NCBI GenBank assembly: GCA_963788505.1
Contig: CAWBGY010000014.1
Location: forward strand, 186,001-250,000
Origin: JAIQFF01 sp963788505
GTDB taxonomy: Bacteria; Acidobacteriota; Terriglobia; Terriglobales; Acidobacteriaceae
Reading direction: 5' to 3'
DNA: 64,000 bases
Shown here: one piece after another, positions 52,973-61,619 of the stretch
Position numbering within the stretch: the first letter of the stretch is position 1
Layout of the letters: the number at the start of each line of letters is the position of its first letter
The notes under the pieces: model-generated
The model's input: the letters and a program-made list of their open reading frames with translations, nothing else
Told to the model about the DNA's origin: nothing
The model's database searches: none
Made by a program: the position numbers and the translations under genes

Positions 52973-53000
52973 ATCCTACGCCTAAAGCTTTTGTTGTCAA
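52973..53000 (-). promoter_or_regulatory. Sigma-70 promoter of the dcw operon
   Basis: TTGACA (53000-52995) and TAGGAT (52978-52973) on the minus strand with a 16-base spacer. The mraZ start is about 206 bases downstream, leaving a leader that contains the MraZ operator. Confidence 0.7.
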
Positions 53001-53201
53001 TCAGAAAGTTATAGGTCACTGCACGAAGGTATGTCGCCTTAGGGAAAGCGCGATATCTTGTGGATAACTGACTAGATGCCCACAACCAGTTGGGCTTGCA
53101 GACTTGATTCTTCCGCGATTACCTGATTGATTTCACCTCTTACGGGATCGCAGCTCCGTGCAAATCCTGTGGAAATTCCGTCGGAACTGCCTTGAGAAAT
53201 G

Positions 53202-53231
53202 AAAAAGCCCCAGGTTTTCGCTGGGGCTTTT
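53202..53231 (-). terminator. Rho-independent terminator of the Oar-like gene
   Basis: On the minus strand GCCCCAG and CTGGGGC pair around a CGAAAAC loop, followed by TTTTTC. It lies about 23 bases past the stop at 53254. The flanking A/T runs on both sides would also let it work for plus-strand transcripts. Confidence 0.85.
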
Positions 53232-53253
53232 CGGTTCTAGTGGATAAGAACGA

Positions 53254-56200
53254 CTACCAGATGATCTTTGCGCCGATCTGGATGTGCCGGGAACCGCCCG
53301 ACCCAATCACCGGATTCGAGGCATAGACATCAGGGGTATACTGCGCCACTCCCACCGTCCCCGCGGAACCGTCCGACAGGTCATGGTCAGGATCGTCAAA
53401 GTTCGGGTGATTGAGAAGATTGAATACCTCGCCTCTCAATTGCAGGCTGAAGCGCTCTCCGAATTTGAAGTCTTTGATGACGGAGAAATCCAGGTTTACG
53501 AAGCCGGGGCCGCGAACCACGTTGCGCCGCATGTCGCCAAAGGTCCCTGGTGCGGGCGGCGTCACGATTGTTCCTCCCGAGGCGAAGCACCCGCCGTAAA
53601 TGCTGCCGTCCGGCCCATTGATGAGCTGGTCCGCTCCCGCCTGTCCACCCAGACGGAAGGCCTGGTTGTAGCATCGCTGGGCGGTAGGGTTGATTCCGCC
53701 GGTGGCGTGGTACAGCTCATTGACTGTGTCGTACTCGACCGTGGTGAACTGGTCCGCATCCAGAAAAGGGATGGGCGTGTTCTTCGACCAATGAAGGTTG
53801 GCCGGGTCTCCGGTGATGTTCCAGTGGTCGTTGAACTCGCCGGTGCCGCTGATATCGTTGAAACTATCGTAGAAGAAGAGTGGCGTCCCGCCCTGGGCGG
53901 TGAAAATCCCGTTCACATGCCACCCCTGCAGCATCTGTGCGAATCCATGCTTTGAGGGCAGCTCATAGGTCATGGCGAAGGTGAAACGGTGGCGGATGTC
54001 CGAGTCGGAATTGGAACGCTCGAACGCCGGATCGTAGCTGTTCTGAATATTGAATTGACGATTGCTGCCCGAGGTGTCGATGGCATGCGCCCAGGTGTAG
54101 CCGGCAACAAAATACAAACCCTTGGTTGAGTTCTGGCGCAACGTGACCTGCAGCCCGTGATAGATGGAATCCGCACCGTTGCCCAGTTGATAGATGTAGC
54201 TCAGGCTGGGAAACTGGTTGTAGAAGGGGCGGCCCGTCTGTTCGTCGGGAAACCCGTCGTCAATCACTCCCTGATCGTGGCTGTAAATGTTTTGATTGAT
54301 ATCGCGAATGTTGTAGAGCCGGGTGCCCTTGTTTCCCACGTAGGCAACGGTCAACGCCGCATTGTTCCACACTTCCTGCTGCAAATTCGCGTTCCAGTTC
54401 ATGACGTAGGGGGTCGAGAGGTCCTTGGCCAGCCCGAACGCCGGGCAAGGCGCATCGCTGGTGCAAGAGATGTTACTGAGCGAAAGATCACCAAACACCG
54501 GCGCCCCACTCTTCCAATTGGCGCTCATCATGTCCGGATCGGGTTCGAGGGTGGCGGCCACGATGTTGCCGCCTCCCGGGCCCACGGGAGCTCCCGTCAC
54601 ACCGGTAGGATTGAGCGAAATTCCGTTGGCGTTGGTATTGTTCTGGCCGATAAAAACCGAGATATGCGGGATCTCATAAATAACCCCACCGCCTACGCGA
54701 AACACGGTCTTCCCCGTGCCCCTGGGGTCCCAGGCAATTCCCAAACGAGGAGCGAAGTTGTTGTAGTCGGTGTGGTAGGGCTGGCTGAGTCCCCGGCCCA
54801 CCTGCACCAGTCCCACCGCCGGATCGAAATCGGAGAGCAGATCATGCTGTTCGTGAATCGGCAAGCTGACGTCGTAGCGCAGGCCGGCATCGATGGTCAG
54901 CCTCGGGTGACGCGCCAGTTGTCCTGCACAAAAGCCCCGAAGGACTTCTGATCCACAACGCGCCGGCTGTTGCCCACGAATACGAAGCTGCCGCTGCGAA
55001 CATCGCCGGTGGTAAAGCTCTCCAGATCGCTGAAGCGGATTTCGCCTGAACCATACGTGTTGCGCAGGTTGTCGGTGCTGCCGGTGCGGAATTCGCCGCC
55101 GAATTTGAGGTTGTGCTTGCCGACCACGAAGGTCGCGCTGTCGGTGAACTGAAGGGTCTGATTGGGGGTCGTGTACAGGGGCCAGGACTGGTTTCCCCCC
55201 AAAGTGTGCTGCACAAAACCACCACCAATTCGAATCTCCGGCATCCCGAAGTTGGTGGGATCGGTGACCCCGGTATTCAGGCCGTACGTGGTTGCCGGAT
55301 CGCTATTGTGGTCCGCTTGCACCACCTGTTGCCAGAATCGGTTGTAACCCACCCGGAATTGGTTGGTCAGGCGCGCCGTGGGGGTCCAGATCCAGCCGCC
55401 GCCGACCACCTGGGCGCGGGTCTTGGCCTGCGAAAGAAACAGCGGATTCACGACTAAAGTGTCTTCCTCGGTCTGCACACTGTCGCCCAGGAAGTAGGTG
55501 GCCACCAGATTGGTTTTGTCCGACAAGTGGTAATCCAGTTTCAGGATTCCGTTGTCCTCGCGATTGCGATTGTTCAAATCCAGATTCAGTGCGACGTCAG
55601 GTCCGGGATTGAACGGCAGATATTTGGCCAGGTTCTGGCTGACCGAGCTGCAGTCTCCGTCCGCCGTACACAGGGCAAAGGCATCCGCGATGCTGCTATC
55701 AGGGTCGCCAATCGGCGTGGAGACCGGAACGTTGACCGATCCCGGGTTCCCCACCACGTCGCGCACGCCTTCGTAATTACCGAAGACGAAAAGCTTGCTT
55801 TTTAGAATGGGTCCGCCGGCCGAGACGCCAAACTGATGAAAATTCAGAGCAGCCACCGGGTCCGGGTTAGGATTAAACCAGTTGCGCGCGTCCAGTGCGC
55901 TGTTCCGGTTGAAGTAGTAGGTGGATCCGTGAAACGAGTTGGTCCCCGACTTGATTCCAATGTTGATGATGGCGCCCGGCTTCCAGCCATAGTCGGCTTC
56001 GGGGCTGGACTGAACGTTGAACTCCTGGATTGCGTCAATCGGCAGGTGGGTGGCCGGGGTGCCCTCCACGCCTTCCGCGTTGATCACAGTCGTGCCATAG
56101 TAGGCGTCGTTATCGTCCAGGCCGTCGACAATGTAGTTGTTGTCATTGGGGCGGTTGCCATTCGCGGTCACCGACAGAAAACCGCCTCCCGGGGTGCGCT

Positions 56201-56690
56201 GGATGCCGGGCTGCAAATCCGCCAGATTCTGAAAATCGCGTCCCAGCAGCGGAAGCTCGTTGATCGCCTTATTGGAGAAAGTCCCGCCCAGAACGTCGTT
56301 GGTGGTTTCGACGACAGGCGCTTCTTCGGAAACCTCGACGGTTTCGTTCACGGCGCCGGGCTGCAGACTGAAGTCGGCGCGAATGTCCTTGGCCACTTCC
56401 AGTTGCAATCCGGTACGTTGCGCCTTCTTGAAGCTGGAGGCCTGCGCCGCCACCGTATAGGGGCCCGGTTCAAGGTTGGGGGCGAAGTAGTCTCCGGAGG
56501 CGTTGGTGGTCAGGGTGCGCACAATTCCGGTCGCGGTGTTGGTGATGGTCACGGTAGCGCCGCCAATCACAGCCCCGGACGGGTCTGTCACCGAGCCCAG
56601 GATGCGGCCTTGATAGGTTTGGGCGGCCAGCAGACTGCCCAGAGTCATGACCATCACAACCAGTACTAGTCGGGAGCGGAACGACTTCAT
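53254..56690 (-). CDS. Oar-like TonB-dependent outer-membrane protein with carboxypeptidase-regulatory domain (single-base frameshift)
   Basis: Signal peptide (about 1-24), then a carboxypeptidase-regulatory-like beta domain (ILGSVTDPSGAVIGGATVTITN), a TonB plug (residues about 120-230, with GLDDNDAYYG) and a large beta-barrel ending in IQIGAKIIW. Acidobacteria carry many of these; they are thought to import large or polymeric substrates or act as surface proteins. The first frame stops at 54897 (WRVTRG-stop) and the second continues from about 54905. Adding one C to the coding CCC run (plus-strand GGG at 54905-54907) restores WRVTPRLTIDAGLRYDVS and a 1145-residue protein of normal length. 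A terminator follows. Confidence 0.88.
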
Positions 56691-56992
56691 GCGATTTCCT
56701 CGTTATTCATGTTCAAGGTTCGGCCTGCGCGGAAGTGGGGAAGCCTATGCGTGCAAGAAAGATGGTCCAGTCGAATCTCGGATCACAGTCCGGATTCGAG
56801 CTTTCCGGCGTCGACCAACTGGATTACCTGCACCAGATTGTCCGCGGTAGTGAAGAAAATAAATGAGTTTTCTGCCATTCAGCGCTTGCCGGAACGAACA
56901 CTACGATCGGCGGAAGTTTGTCAAAGAAGGGGGCAGAAGTCAACTACCAAAAAGCTCCTTCCCAAGTGAAACATTCGTTTCTGGGAACTGTA
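56691..56992. other. Intergenic region upstream of the Oar-like gene
   Basis: About 300 bases with no gene. On the minus strand TTGACA (56924-56919) and TAGTGT (56903-56898), 15 bases apart, form a weak promoter candidate for the Oar-like gene. No repeat family was seen here. Confidence 0.3.
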
Positions 56993-58006
56993 TCAATATA
57001 TGGAATTGTCCGGCCGCGTGGTGTGGATCACGCCATTCTCAACCGAGATCGAGTAGCTTTCGCCGCCCTCGCCGGTCCACGACTTGAAATCGAAATGCGC
57101 GCCGGCGGGAGCCCGGTAAACCGAAATGTTGTGAATGGTCAAAGGCGTATTGGGCCGGCAAACTTCGGGGGCCGACCGTACCTGCAGGAAATAGGCGCCG
57201 CGGCCGGACCCAACGATCGTGCCTTTGCCGTCTGGCTCCAGCAGAACAGCGGATTTCTCGTCGATCGCAACTTCGCGTGGAGTTTTTGACCAGCCGTCCT
57301 GTACCAGACGCGCCAGGAATCCCAGCGTGCGTCCCATGCGGTCGCGTTTGGCGAAGTGGCTGTCGGTAAGAGTGTTTTCCAGGTTCGGAATCTTTATGAA
57401 ATCGCGGACCAGCGTCACCCGCTTATGGTAGGGGTTGGGCAGCACATCGGTGGAAGCCAGGTCATTGTCGTCTTCTTTGTCTTTCAAACAACCGTAGGCG
57501 AACTCACCCAGCACGGCAAGCCCCGCGCTGGTCCCGCCGATGGGCCTCCCCTCGGCGATATTTGTGTTGATGGCATCCTCGACCGGCGTTCCCTTCCAGA
57601 ATTTCACGTAGCGGGCCTGATTGCCGCCCGCGATGAAGACGGCTTCCGCGTGTCGAATAATGTTCGCGACGGCGGGGTCGCGGGCAGCGGCCAGGTCGGG
57701 AATGATCAGCGTAGCCACCGAGTTCAGTTTGCATAACCCGTTCACGTAAGAGTTGTAGTCATCGTCACCGCGCGCCCGCAGCACCAGAAAATCACCACCA
57801 TTCGCCTTCTGGCACAACCAGCGGAAAGCATCGTCGAGGTCCTTGCCGCCGCCCATCATGGCGGTCCCGGCAACCGGGGTCGTCGTGCGGTCGGCTTTCT
57901 CGCCCAGACGAATGTACTGGTAGGAGGAAGCCGCAGCGGCAGTGGAGAAAAAGAGTATGGTCAGGAGAAGAAACAGCATCGCAGACTTGACAGTTTTGGG
58001 AAACAT
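56993..58006 (-). CDS. Exported cyanophycinase-like peptidase (family S51)
   Basis: About 337 residues from ATG 58006 (AGGA upstream; in-frame ATGs also at 58021 and 58036). An N-terminal signal peptide (LFLLLTILFFSTAAAA) precedes an S51 domain: GGGKDLDDAF, VFIAGGNQ and the nucleophile Ser160 in GGTSAGLAVLG. It contains the expected acidic and His residues for a Ser-His-Glu type site (DSHFAKRDRMGRT). Cyanophycinases release beta-Asp-Arg from cyanophycin; exported forms are thought to scavenge the polymer. A C-terminal beta domain follows residue 255. The three clustered ATGs come from a 15-bp tandem repeat. Confidence 0.85.
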   Translation of the reverse strand: MFPKTVKSAMLFLLLTILFFSTAAAASSYQYIRLGEKADRTTTPVAGTAMMGGGKDLDDAFRWLCQKANGGDFLVLRARGDDDYNSYVNGLCKLNSVATLIIPDLAAARDPAVANIIRHAEAVFIAGGNQARYVKFWKGTPVEDAINTNIAEGRPIGGTSAGLAVLGEFAYGCLKDKEDDNDLASTDVLPNPYHKRVTLVRDFIKIPNLENTLTDSHFAKRDRMGRTLGFLARLVQDGWSKTPREVAIDEKSAVLLEPDGKGTIVGSGRGAYFLQVRSAPEVCRPNTPLTIHNISVYRAPAGAHFDFKSWTGEGGESYSISVENGVIHTTRPDNSIY

Positions 58007-58126
58007 GATTCCTGGGAACATGATTTTGGAGAACATGCGGCCCAGACAATTTATCTCGCACCGGCCTTCGCCGTCCAGTGGGTCACGGCGGGCTGCGCTG
58101 CGATGCTGTAACGTGGCCTGAACTTT

Positions 58127-58648
58127 ATGGTCCATCAGGTTCAGTTCGAGCAATGGATTCCAGTGCCGCTGGAGCGGGTGTTTCTCTTCTTTGCCAATCC
58201 CGGGAATCTGCCGCGGATCATGCCTTCGCAGATGGGAACCGAACTGGTCCGGCTGAAACTCGTGCCGCCTCCGGGTGTTGCCGAAGAACATGCCACCATC
58301 ACCGACCGGGCTCCATTGGCCGGTGTCGGTTCCGAAATTGTCACCTCGTTTCGGCCGGTCTCCTTTCTTCCCCTTCGCGCGCAATGGATCGCCTCGATCA
58401 CTGAATTCGAATGGAACCACCATTTTGCAGACGTGCAAAAGCAGGGGCCATTCAAGAGTTTTCGCCATCGTCACGAACTGGCAGCCGAAACCAGGAACCT
58501 GACAAGAGGCACCGTCATACGCGACTTGATTGAATACGATTTGGGATTCGGCCCGCTGGGTACGCTGGCACAAAGGCTTTTCGTCAGCCGTCAGTTGCGG
58601 CAAACCTTCGAATATCGCCAGAAAGCATTGGAAAAACTAATGGGTTAG
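58127..58648 (+). CDS. SRPBCC-family protein (START/Bet v1-like)
   Basis: 173 residues. The pattern QWIPVPLERVFLFFANPGNLPRIMP at the N-terminus and a long C-terminal helix (LRQTFEYRQKALEKLMG) are typical of SRPBCC polyketide-cyclase-like proteins, which hold a hydrophobic ligand in a deep cavity. No membrane segment or signal. It is divergent from cyanophycinase and convergent with the YbjQ-type gene. The ligand is unknown. Confidence 0.78.
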   Translation: MVHQVQFEQWIPVPLERVFLFFANPGNLPRIMPSQMGTELVRLKLVPPPGVAEEHATITDRAPLAGVGSEIVTSFRPVSFLPLRAQWIASITEFEWNHHFADVQKQGPFKSFRHRHELAAETRNLTRGTVIRDLIEYDLGFGPLGTLAQRLFVSRQLRQTFEYRQKALEKLMG

Positions 58649-58669
58649 GCACAGGCGACCGGAGCGGAA

Positions 58670-58769
58670 TGTAGGCGCGAGCGTCCTCGCTCGTGTTCCC
58701 GCGGCACGAAACAAACCCCCAATGACTACAGGGTCCCGGATGGCACGAGCGAGGACGCTCGCGCCTACA
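58670..58769. repeat. Perfect 26-bp inverted repeat (family A) between convergent genes
   Basis: Arms 58670-58695 (TGTAGGCGCGAGCGTCC...) and 58744-58769 are exact reverse complements. It ends 2 bases before the stop of the YbjQ-type gene. Same arm length and similar outer sequence as the element at 11441. Confidence 0.9.
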
Positions 58770-58771
58770 TT

Positions 58772-59146
58772 TTATCGGCTGGGCTCTACCACCACCGCTG
58801 TCCCATAGGCCAGCACTTCGGTGACGCCCTGCATCACTTCGGTCGCATCGTAGCGCGCTCCCACTACGGCGTTTCCGCCCAGTTCGGCCGAGTGCTGCAA
58901 CATCAGGTCGAAGGCCTCGGCCCGGGTCTTCTCGCACAAGTTGGTCAGCAGGGTGATATTTCCGCCGAGAATGGTTTGCAGGCCGGCCCCGATCGTCCCG
59001 AAAATCGAGCGTGAGCGCACCACGATGCCTCGCACCACTCCCAGGGTGCGGACCACGCGAAATCCATCGAGTTCGAATTGCGTGGTTACCATGTTGTGGG
59101 CCACCATCCGTCCGGGCGTGCCGTAACCTGTCGCCATCGTGTTCAT
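58772..59146 (-). CDS. YbjQ/UPF0145 family protein
   Basis: 124 residues from ATG 59146, fixed by GGAGG seven bases upstream. The sequence FRVVRTLGVVRGIVVRSRSIFGTIGAGLQTILGG and GGNAVVGARYD..EVM are the conserved UPF0145 blocks, a small oligomeric fold (pentamer in structures) with no known activity. Cytoplasmic. Confidence 0.9.
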   Translation of the reverse strand: MNTMATGYGTPGRMVAHNMVTTQFELDGFRVVRTLGVVRGIVVRSRSIFGTIGAGLQTILGGNITLLTNLCEKTRAEAFDLMLQHSAELGGNAVVGARYDATEVMQGVTEVLAYGTAVVVEPSR

Positions 59147-59184
59147 CCTCACCTCCAGGAAGTCAGCGTGCCGCTTCGCAGCTA

Positions 59185-59373
59185 CTATAACGATTCCAAC
59201 TGCGCTGTAATCACAAATTCGTGTTCCCCGGTGTCGTATTGGACACGCAGCACGTTCGGCTTGCAGCATACCTGGCAATCTTCCACGTAAGACTGCATGC
59301 GTCCCGCGGACTCGTCCACCACAGTCTGGTTCCACTCGCCGCAGCCGGCGCATTGAAATCCTGTTTCCATCAT
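59185..59373 (-). CDS. CPXCG-motif cysteine-rich small protein
   Basis: 62 residues. Two CxxC pairs (CAGCGEWNQ at the N-terminus, CQVCCKPN in the middle) with VVDESAGRMQSYVEDC between match the CPXCG-type zinc-ribbon family, which is short and uncharacterised. Probably binds one zinc. It lies 38 bp upstream of the YbjQ-type gene on the same strand. Confidence 0.82.
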   Translation of the reverse strand: MMETGFQCAGCGEWNQTVVDESAGRMQSYVEDCQVCCKPNVLRVQYDTGEHEFVITAQLESL

Positions 59374-59477
59374 TGCTTCATTTTCGATTTTTCAATGCCG
59401 CTTGCCAATTGCGAATCAGAAGACCCCCTATAATGGCGGTTCCGGAATCAACTGGAATCGGGTCCACTGGAGGATGC

Positions 59478-60767
59478 ATGGTTTCGAGACGCCGCTTCTT
59501 ACAGGCCGGCACCATTGCCGCGGGCGCGAGCCTCGTCACACTCCCAGCTTCCCTCCGCGCCGAAGCAGAGTGCGCCCCCCTGCCGCCGTCGATCGCCAGG
59601 CTGAAGTCCATGAAAGATCTGGCCACGCCAATCACAGTCGATGAAAGGGCGGCACGTCAGGAGAAAGCGCGGCAACTCATGGCGGCCAACCATCTCGACG
59701 CAATTCTTTTGGCGGATGGCACTTCGCTCAACTACTTTGCCGGAGTGCAATGGTGGGGAAGCGAACGGCTCTTTGCCATGGTCCTCCCGGCCAAGGGACA
59801 CGCTTTTTGTGTATGCCCGGCATTTGAAGAGGGCCGGGCGCGCGAGCTGCTGGCGAATTCTCCGGAAGGCAAAACGGTTTCGGTGCGCACCTGGCAGGAG
59901 GACCAGAATCCCTACCAGTTGTTGGCGCAAGGACTCAAAGACCTGAATCTTTCCACAGGAACGCTGGGTATGGAAGAGACGGTCCGCTTCGTATTCAGCG
60001 ATGGCATCGCAAAAGCGGCGCCCCAGCTGAAGATTGTGAGCGGGACGCCGGTGACTGCCGGTTGCCGCATGATCAAGAGTGACCACGAACTTGAATTGAT
60101 GCGCCTGGCGAACCAGGTCACGCTGGCGGCTTATCATTCGGCTTACCAGACTCTGCACGAAGGAATGACGCAGGCGGAACTCGAAACCATGATCGGGTCC
60201 GCATACCGGCAACTGGGTTTTCCCGGCGAGGTCGATATCGACATCGGCGAGAATTCCTCATTTCCGCACGGCTCGACTGTTCCGCAGGTGGTCCGCGAAG
60301 GCACGCTGGTGATGCTGGACGATGGTTGCACCGTCGAGGGATATCAGTCCGATATCACCCGCACTTTCGTCCTCGGCAAACCCTCGGACAAAATGAAAAG
60401 AGTATTTGAGATCGTGCACCGCGCCCAGACGGCCGCATTGCAGACCGCCCGGCCCGGCGTGGAATGCCAGGCGGTAGATGCAGCGGCACGTAAAGTCATC
60501 AGCGACGCCGGATATGGCCCGGATTATAAATTTTTCACTCACCGCGTGGGACACGGAATCGGCATGGACGGCCACGAATGGCCCTATCTGGTACGCGGCA
60601 ACGCGACACCTCTTGCCCGAGGGATGACCTTCAGCGATGAGCCTGGCATTTACATCCCGGGCGAATTCGGCGTGCGCCTGGAAGATGACATGCACATCAC
60701 AGAGAACGGCGCAGAACTGTTCACGCCCCAGAGCCCGTCGCTGGAAGATCCCTTCGGAACGGCATGA
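59478..60767 (+). CDS. Tat-exported M24 metallopeptidase (Xaa-Pro aminopeptidase-like)
   Basis: 429 residues from ATG 59478, with GGAGGA close upstream. Twin-arginine signal SRRRFLQAG. The N-terminal creatinase-like domain (about 40-190) is followed by the pita-bread M24 domain. Metal ligands in order: two Asp in MLDDG..GYQSDITRTF (about residues 281-293), His in THRVGHGIGMDGHE, Glu in FSDEPGIY and Glu in RLEDDMHIT. It should cleave N-terminal residues before proline in exported peptides. Export by Tat fits a folded metal enzyme. Confidence 0.9.
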   Translation: MVSRRRFLQAGTIAAGASLVTLPASLRAEAECAPLPPSIARLKSMKDLATPITVDERAARQEKARQLMAANHLDAILLADGTSLNYFAGVQWWGSERLFAMVLPAKGHAFCVCPAFEEGRARELLANSPEGKTVSVRTWQEDQNPYQLLAQGLKDLNLSTGTLGMEETVRFVFSDGIAKAAPQLKIVSGTPVTAGCRMIKSDHELELMRLANQVTLAAYHSAYQTLHEGMTQAELETMIGSAYRQLGFPGEVDIDIGENSSFPHGSTVPQVVREGTLVMLDDGCTVEGYQSDITRTFVLGKPSDKMKRVFEIVHRAQTAALQTARPGVECQAVDAAARKVISDAGYGPDYKFFTHRVGHGIGMDGHEWPYLVRGNATPLARGMTFSDEPGIYIPGEFGVRLEDDMHITENGAELFTPQSPSLEDPFGTA

Positions 60768-60801
60768 GGCTTTTTCTTTCATTCCTCCACTAACTCTCCC
60801 C

Positions 60802-61009
60802 TGTCATCCTGAGCGCAGTCCTGTCCATTCGCTTGCGAATGGACAGACGGAGTCGAAGGACCCCTATCAGCGGAAATGCACTTTGTTAGCGGGATTCTTT
60901 GTGTGGGACGCCGGCCAAAGTACCCACCCAAGCCTCGGTGTGGCTATAGAGGTCCTTCGACTGCGTGACTGCTTCGCGAAGCGAAGCAGTCCCTCCGCTC
61001 AGGATGACA
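60802..61009. repeat. REPIN-like doublet (family B) between convergent genes
   Basis: Starts TGTCATCCTGAGCG and ends CGCTCAGGATGACAG, with GAAGGACCCCTAT and AGGTCCTTCGACT inner borders. It ends one base before the stop codon of the dehydrogenase subunit gene. Confidence 0.9.
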
Positions 61010-61010
61010 G

Positions 61011-61610
61011 CTACGCTTCTGGCACGGGAGGGCATCCCGGGAAGGTGAGCAGGTAGGTGTTTCCTATGTAGCCCAGATACTTGATTCCAATCTCGCTGGT
61101 GAAAAATCCGTCGGCGGTCATCTCGCGCAGAAACGCAAAGAACTCAACCCCCTGGCTCAGACTTGGATCTTTCTCGGCGTTCTTGCTATAGGCAATGAGG
61201 TCGAGAATTTCTTTTTGCTGTTCCGGCAGACAGTCGAGATAGGGTTTACCGTAGCGATCCAGACACTCCGCGTCCAGCCACATCAGGCCGCCGCCGAGCT
61301 TCAGCTGATACTTTGGATTCTCGCTGGTGAGCAGGTCGATAAATTCCGGCGCGCCCGCTTCCTTGGCGCCACCGGAATCGCTGTCGGCTGGAATGATGGC
61401 CTGGCAGAGTGCCTGGAGCGTTTCATATTGGTGAGCAGAGAAAAATTTTGGAGCGTACGTCCCCGCCGTGGTCGCGGCCTTCTCCGCTGCCACCAGGTGG
61501 TGCGCGTATTCGGCGGCCTGCGCCGGAATCACCCGCAGCACTGAGCCGGCCATCGCTCCCATGGTCAGAGTCTTCAGAATGTCGCGGCGCGATACGGACC
61601 TGGTTGTCAT
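61011..61610 (-). CDS. Gluconate 2-dehydrogenase subunit 3 family protein (Tat-exported small subunit)
   Basis: 199 residues. Twin-arginine-like signal (SVSRRDILKTLTMGAMAG). The mature part (FFSAHQYETLQALCQAIIPADSDSGGAKEAGAPEFIDLL) is the subunit-3 family signature. In FAD-dependent glucose and gluconate dehydrogenases this small subunit carries the catalytic subunit through Tat. It lies 9 bp downstream of the GMC gene and should form a complex with its product. Confidence 0.9.
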   Translation of the reverse strand: MTTRSVSRRDILKTLTMGAMAGSVLRVIPAQAAEYAHHLVAAEKAATTAGTYAPKFFSAHQYETLQALCQAIIPADSDSGGAKEAGAPEFIDLLTSENPKYQLKLGGGLMWLDAECLDRYGKPYLDCLPEQQKEILDLIAYSKNAEKDPSLSQGVEFFAFLREMTADGFFTSEIGIKYLGYIGNTYLLTFPGCPPVPEA

Positions 61611-61619
61611 CTTTCCTTC

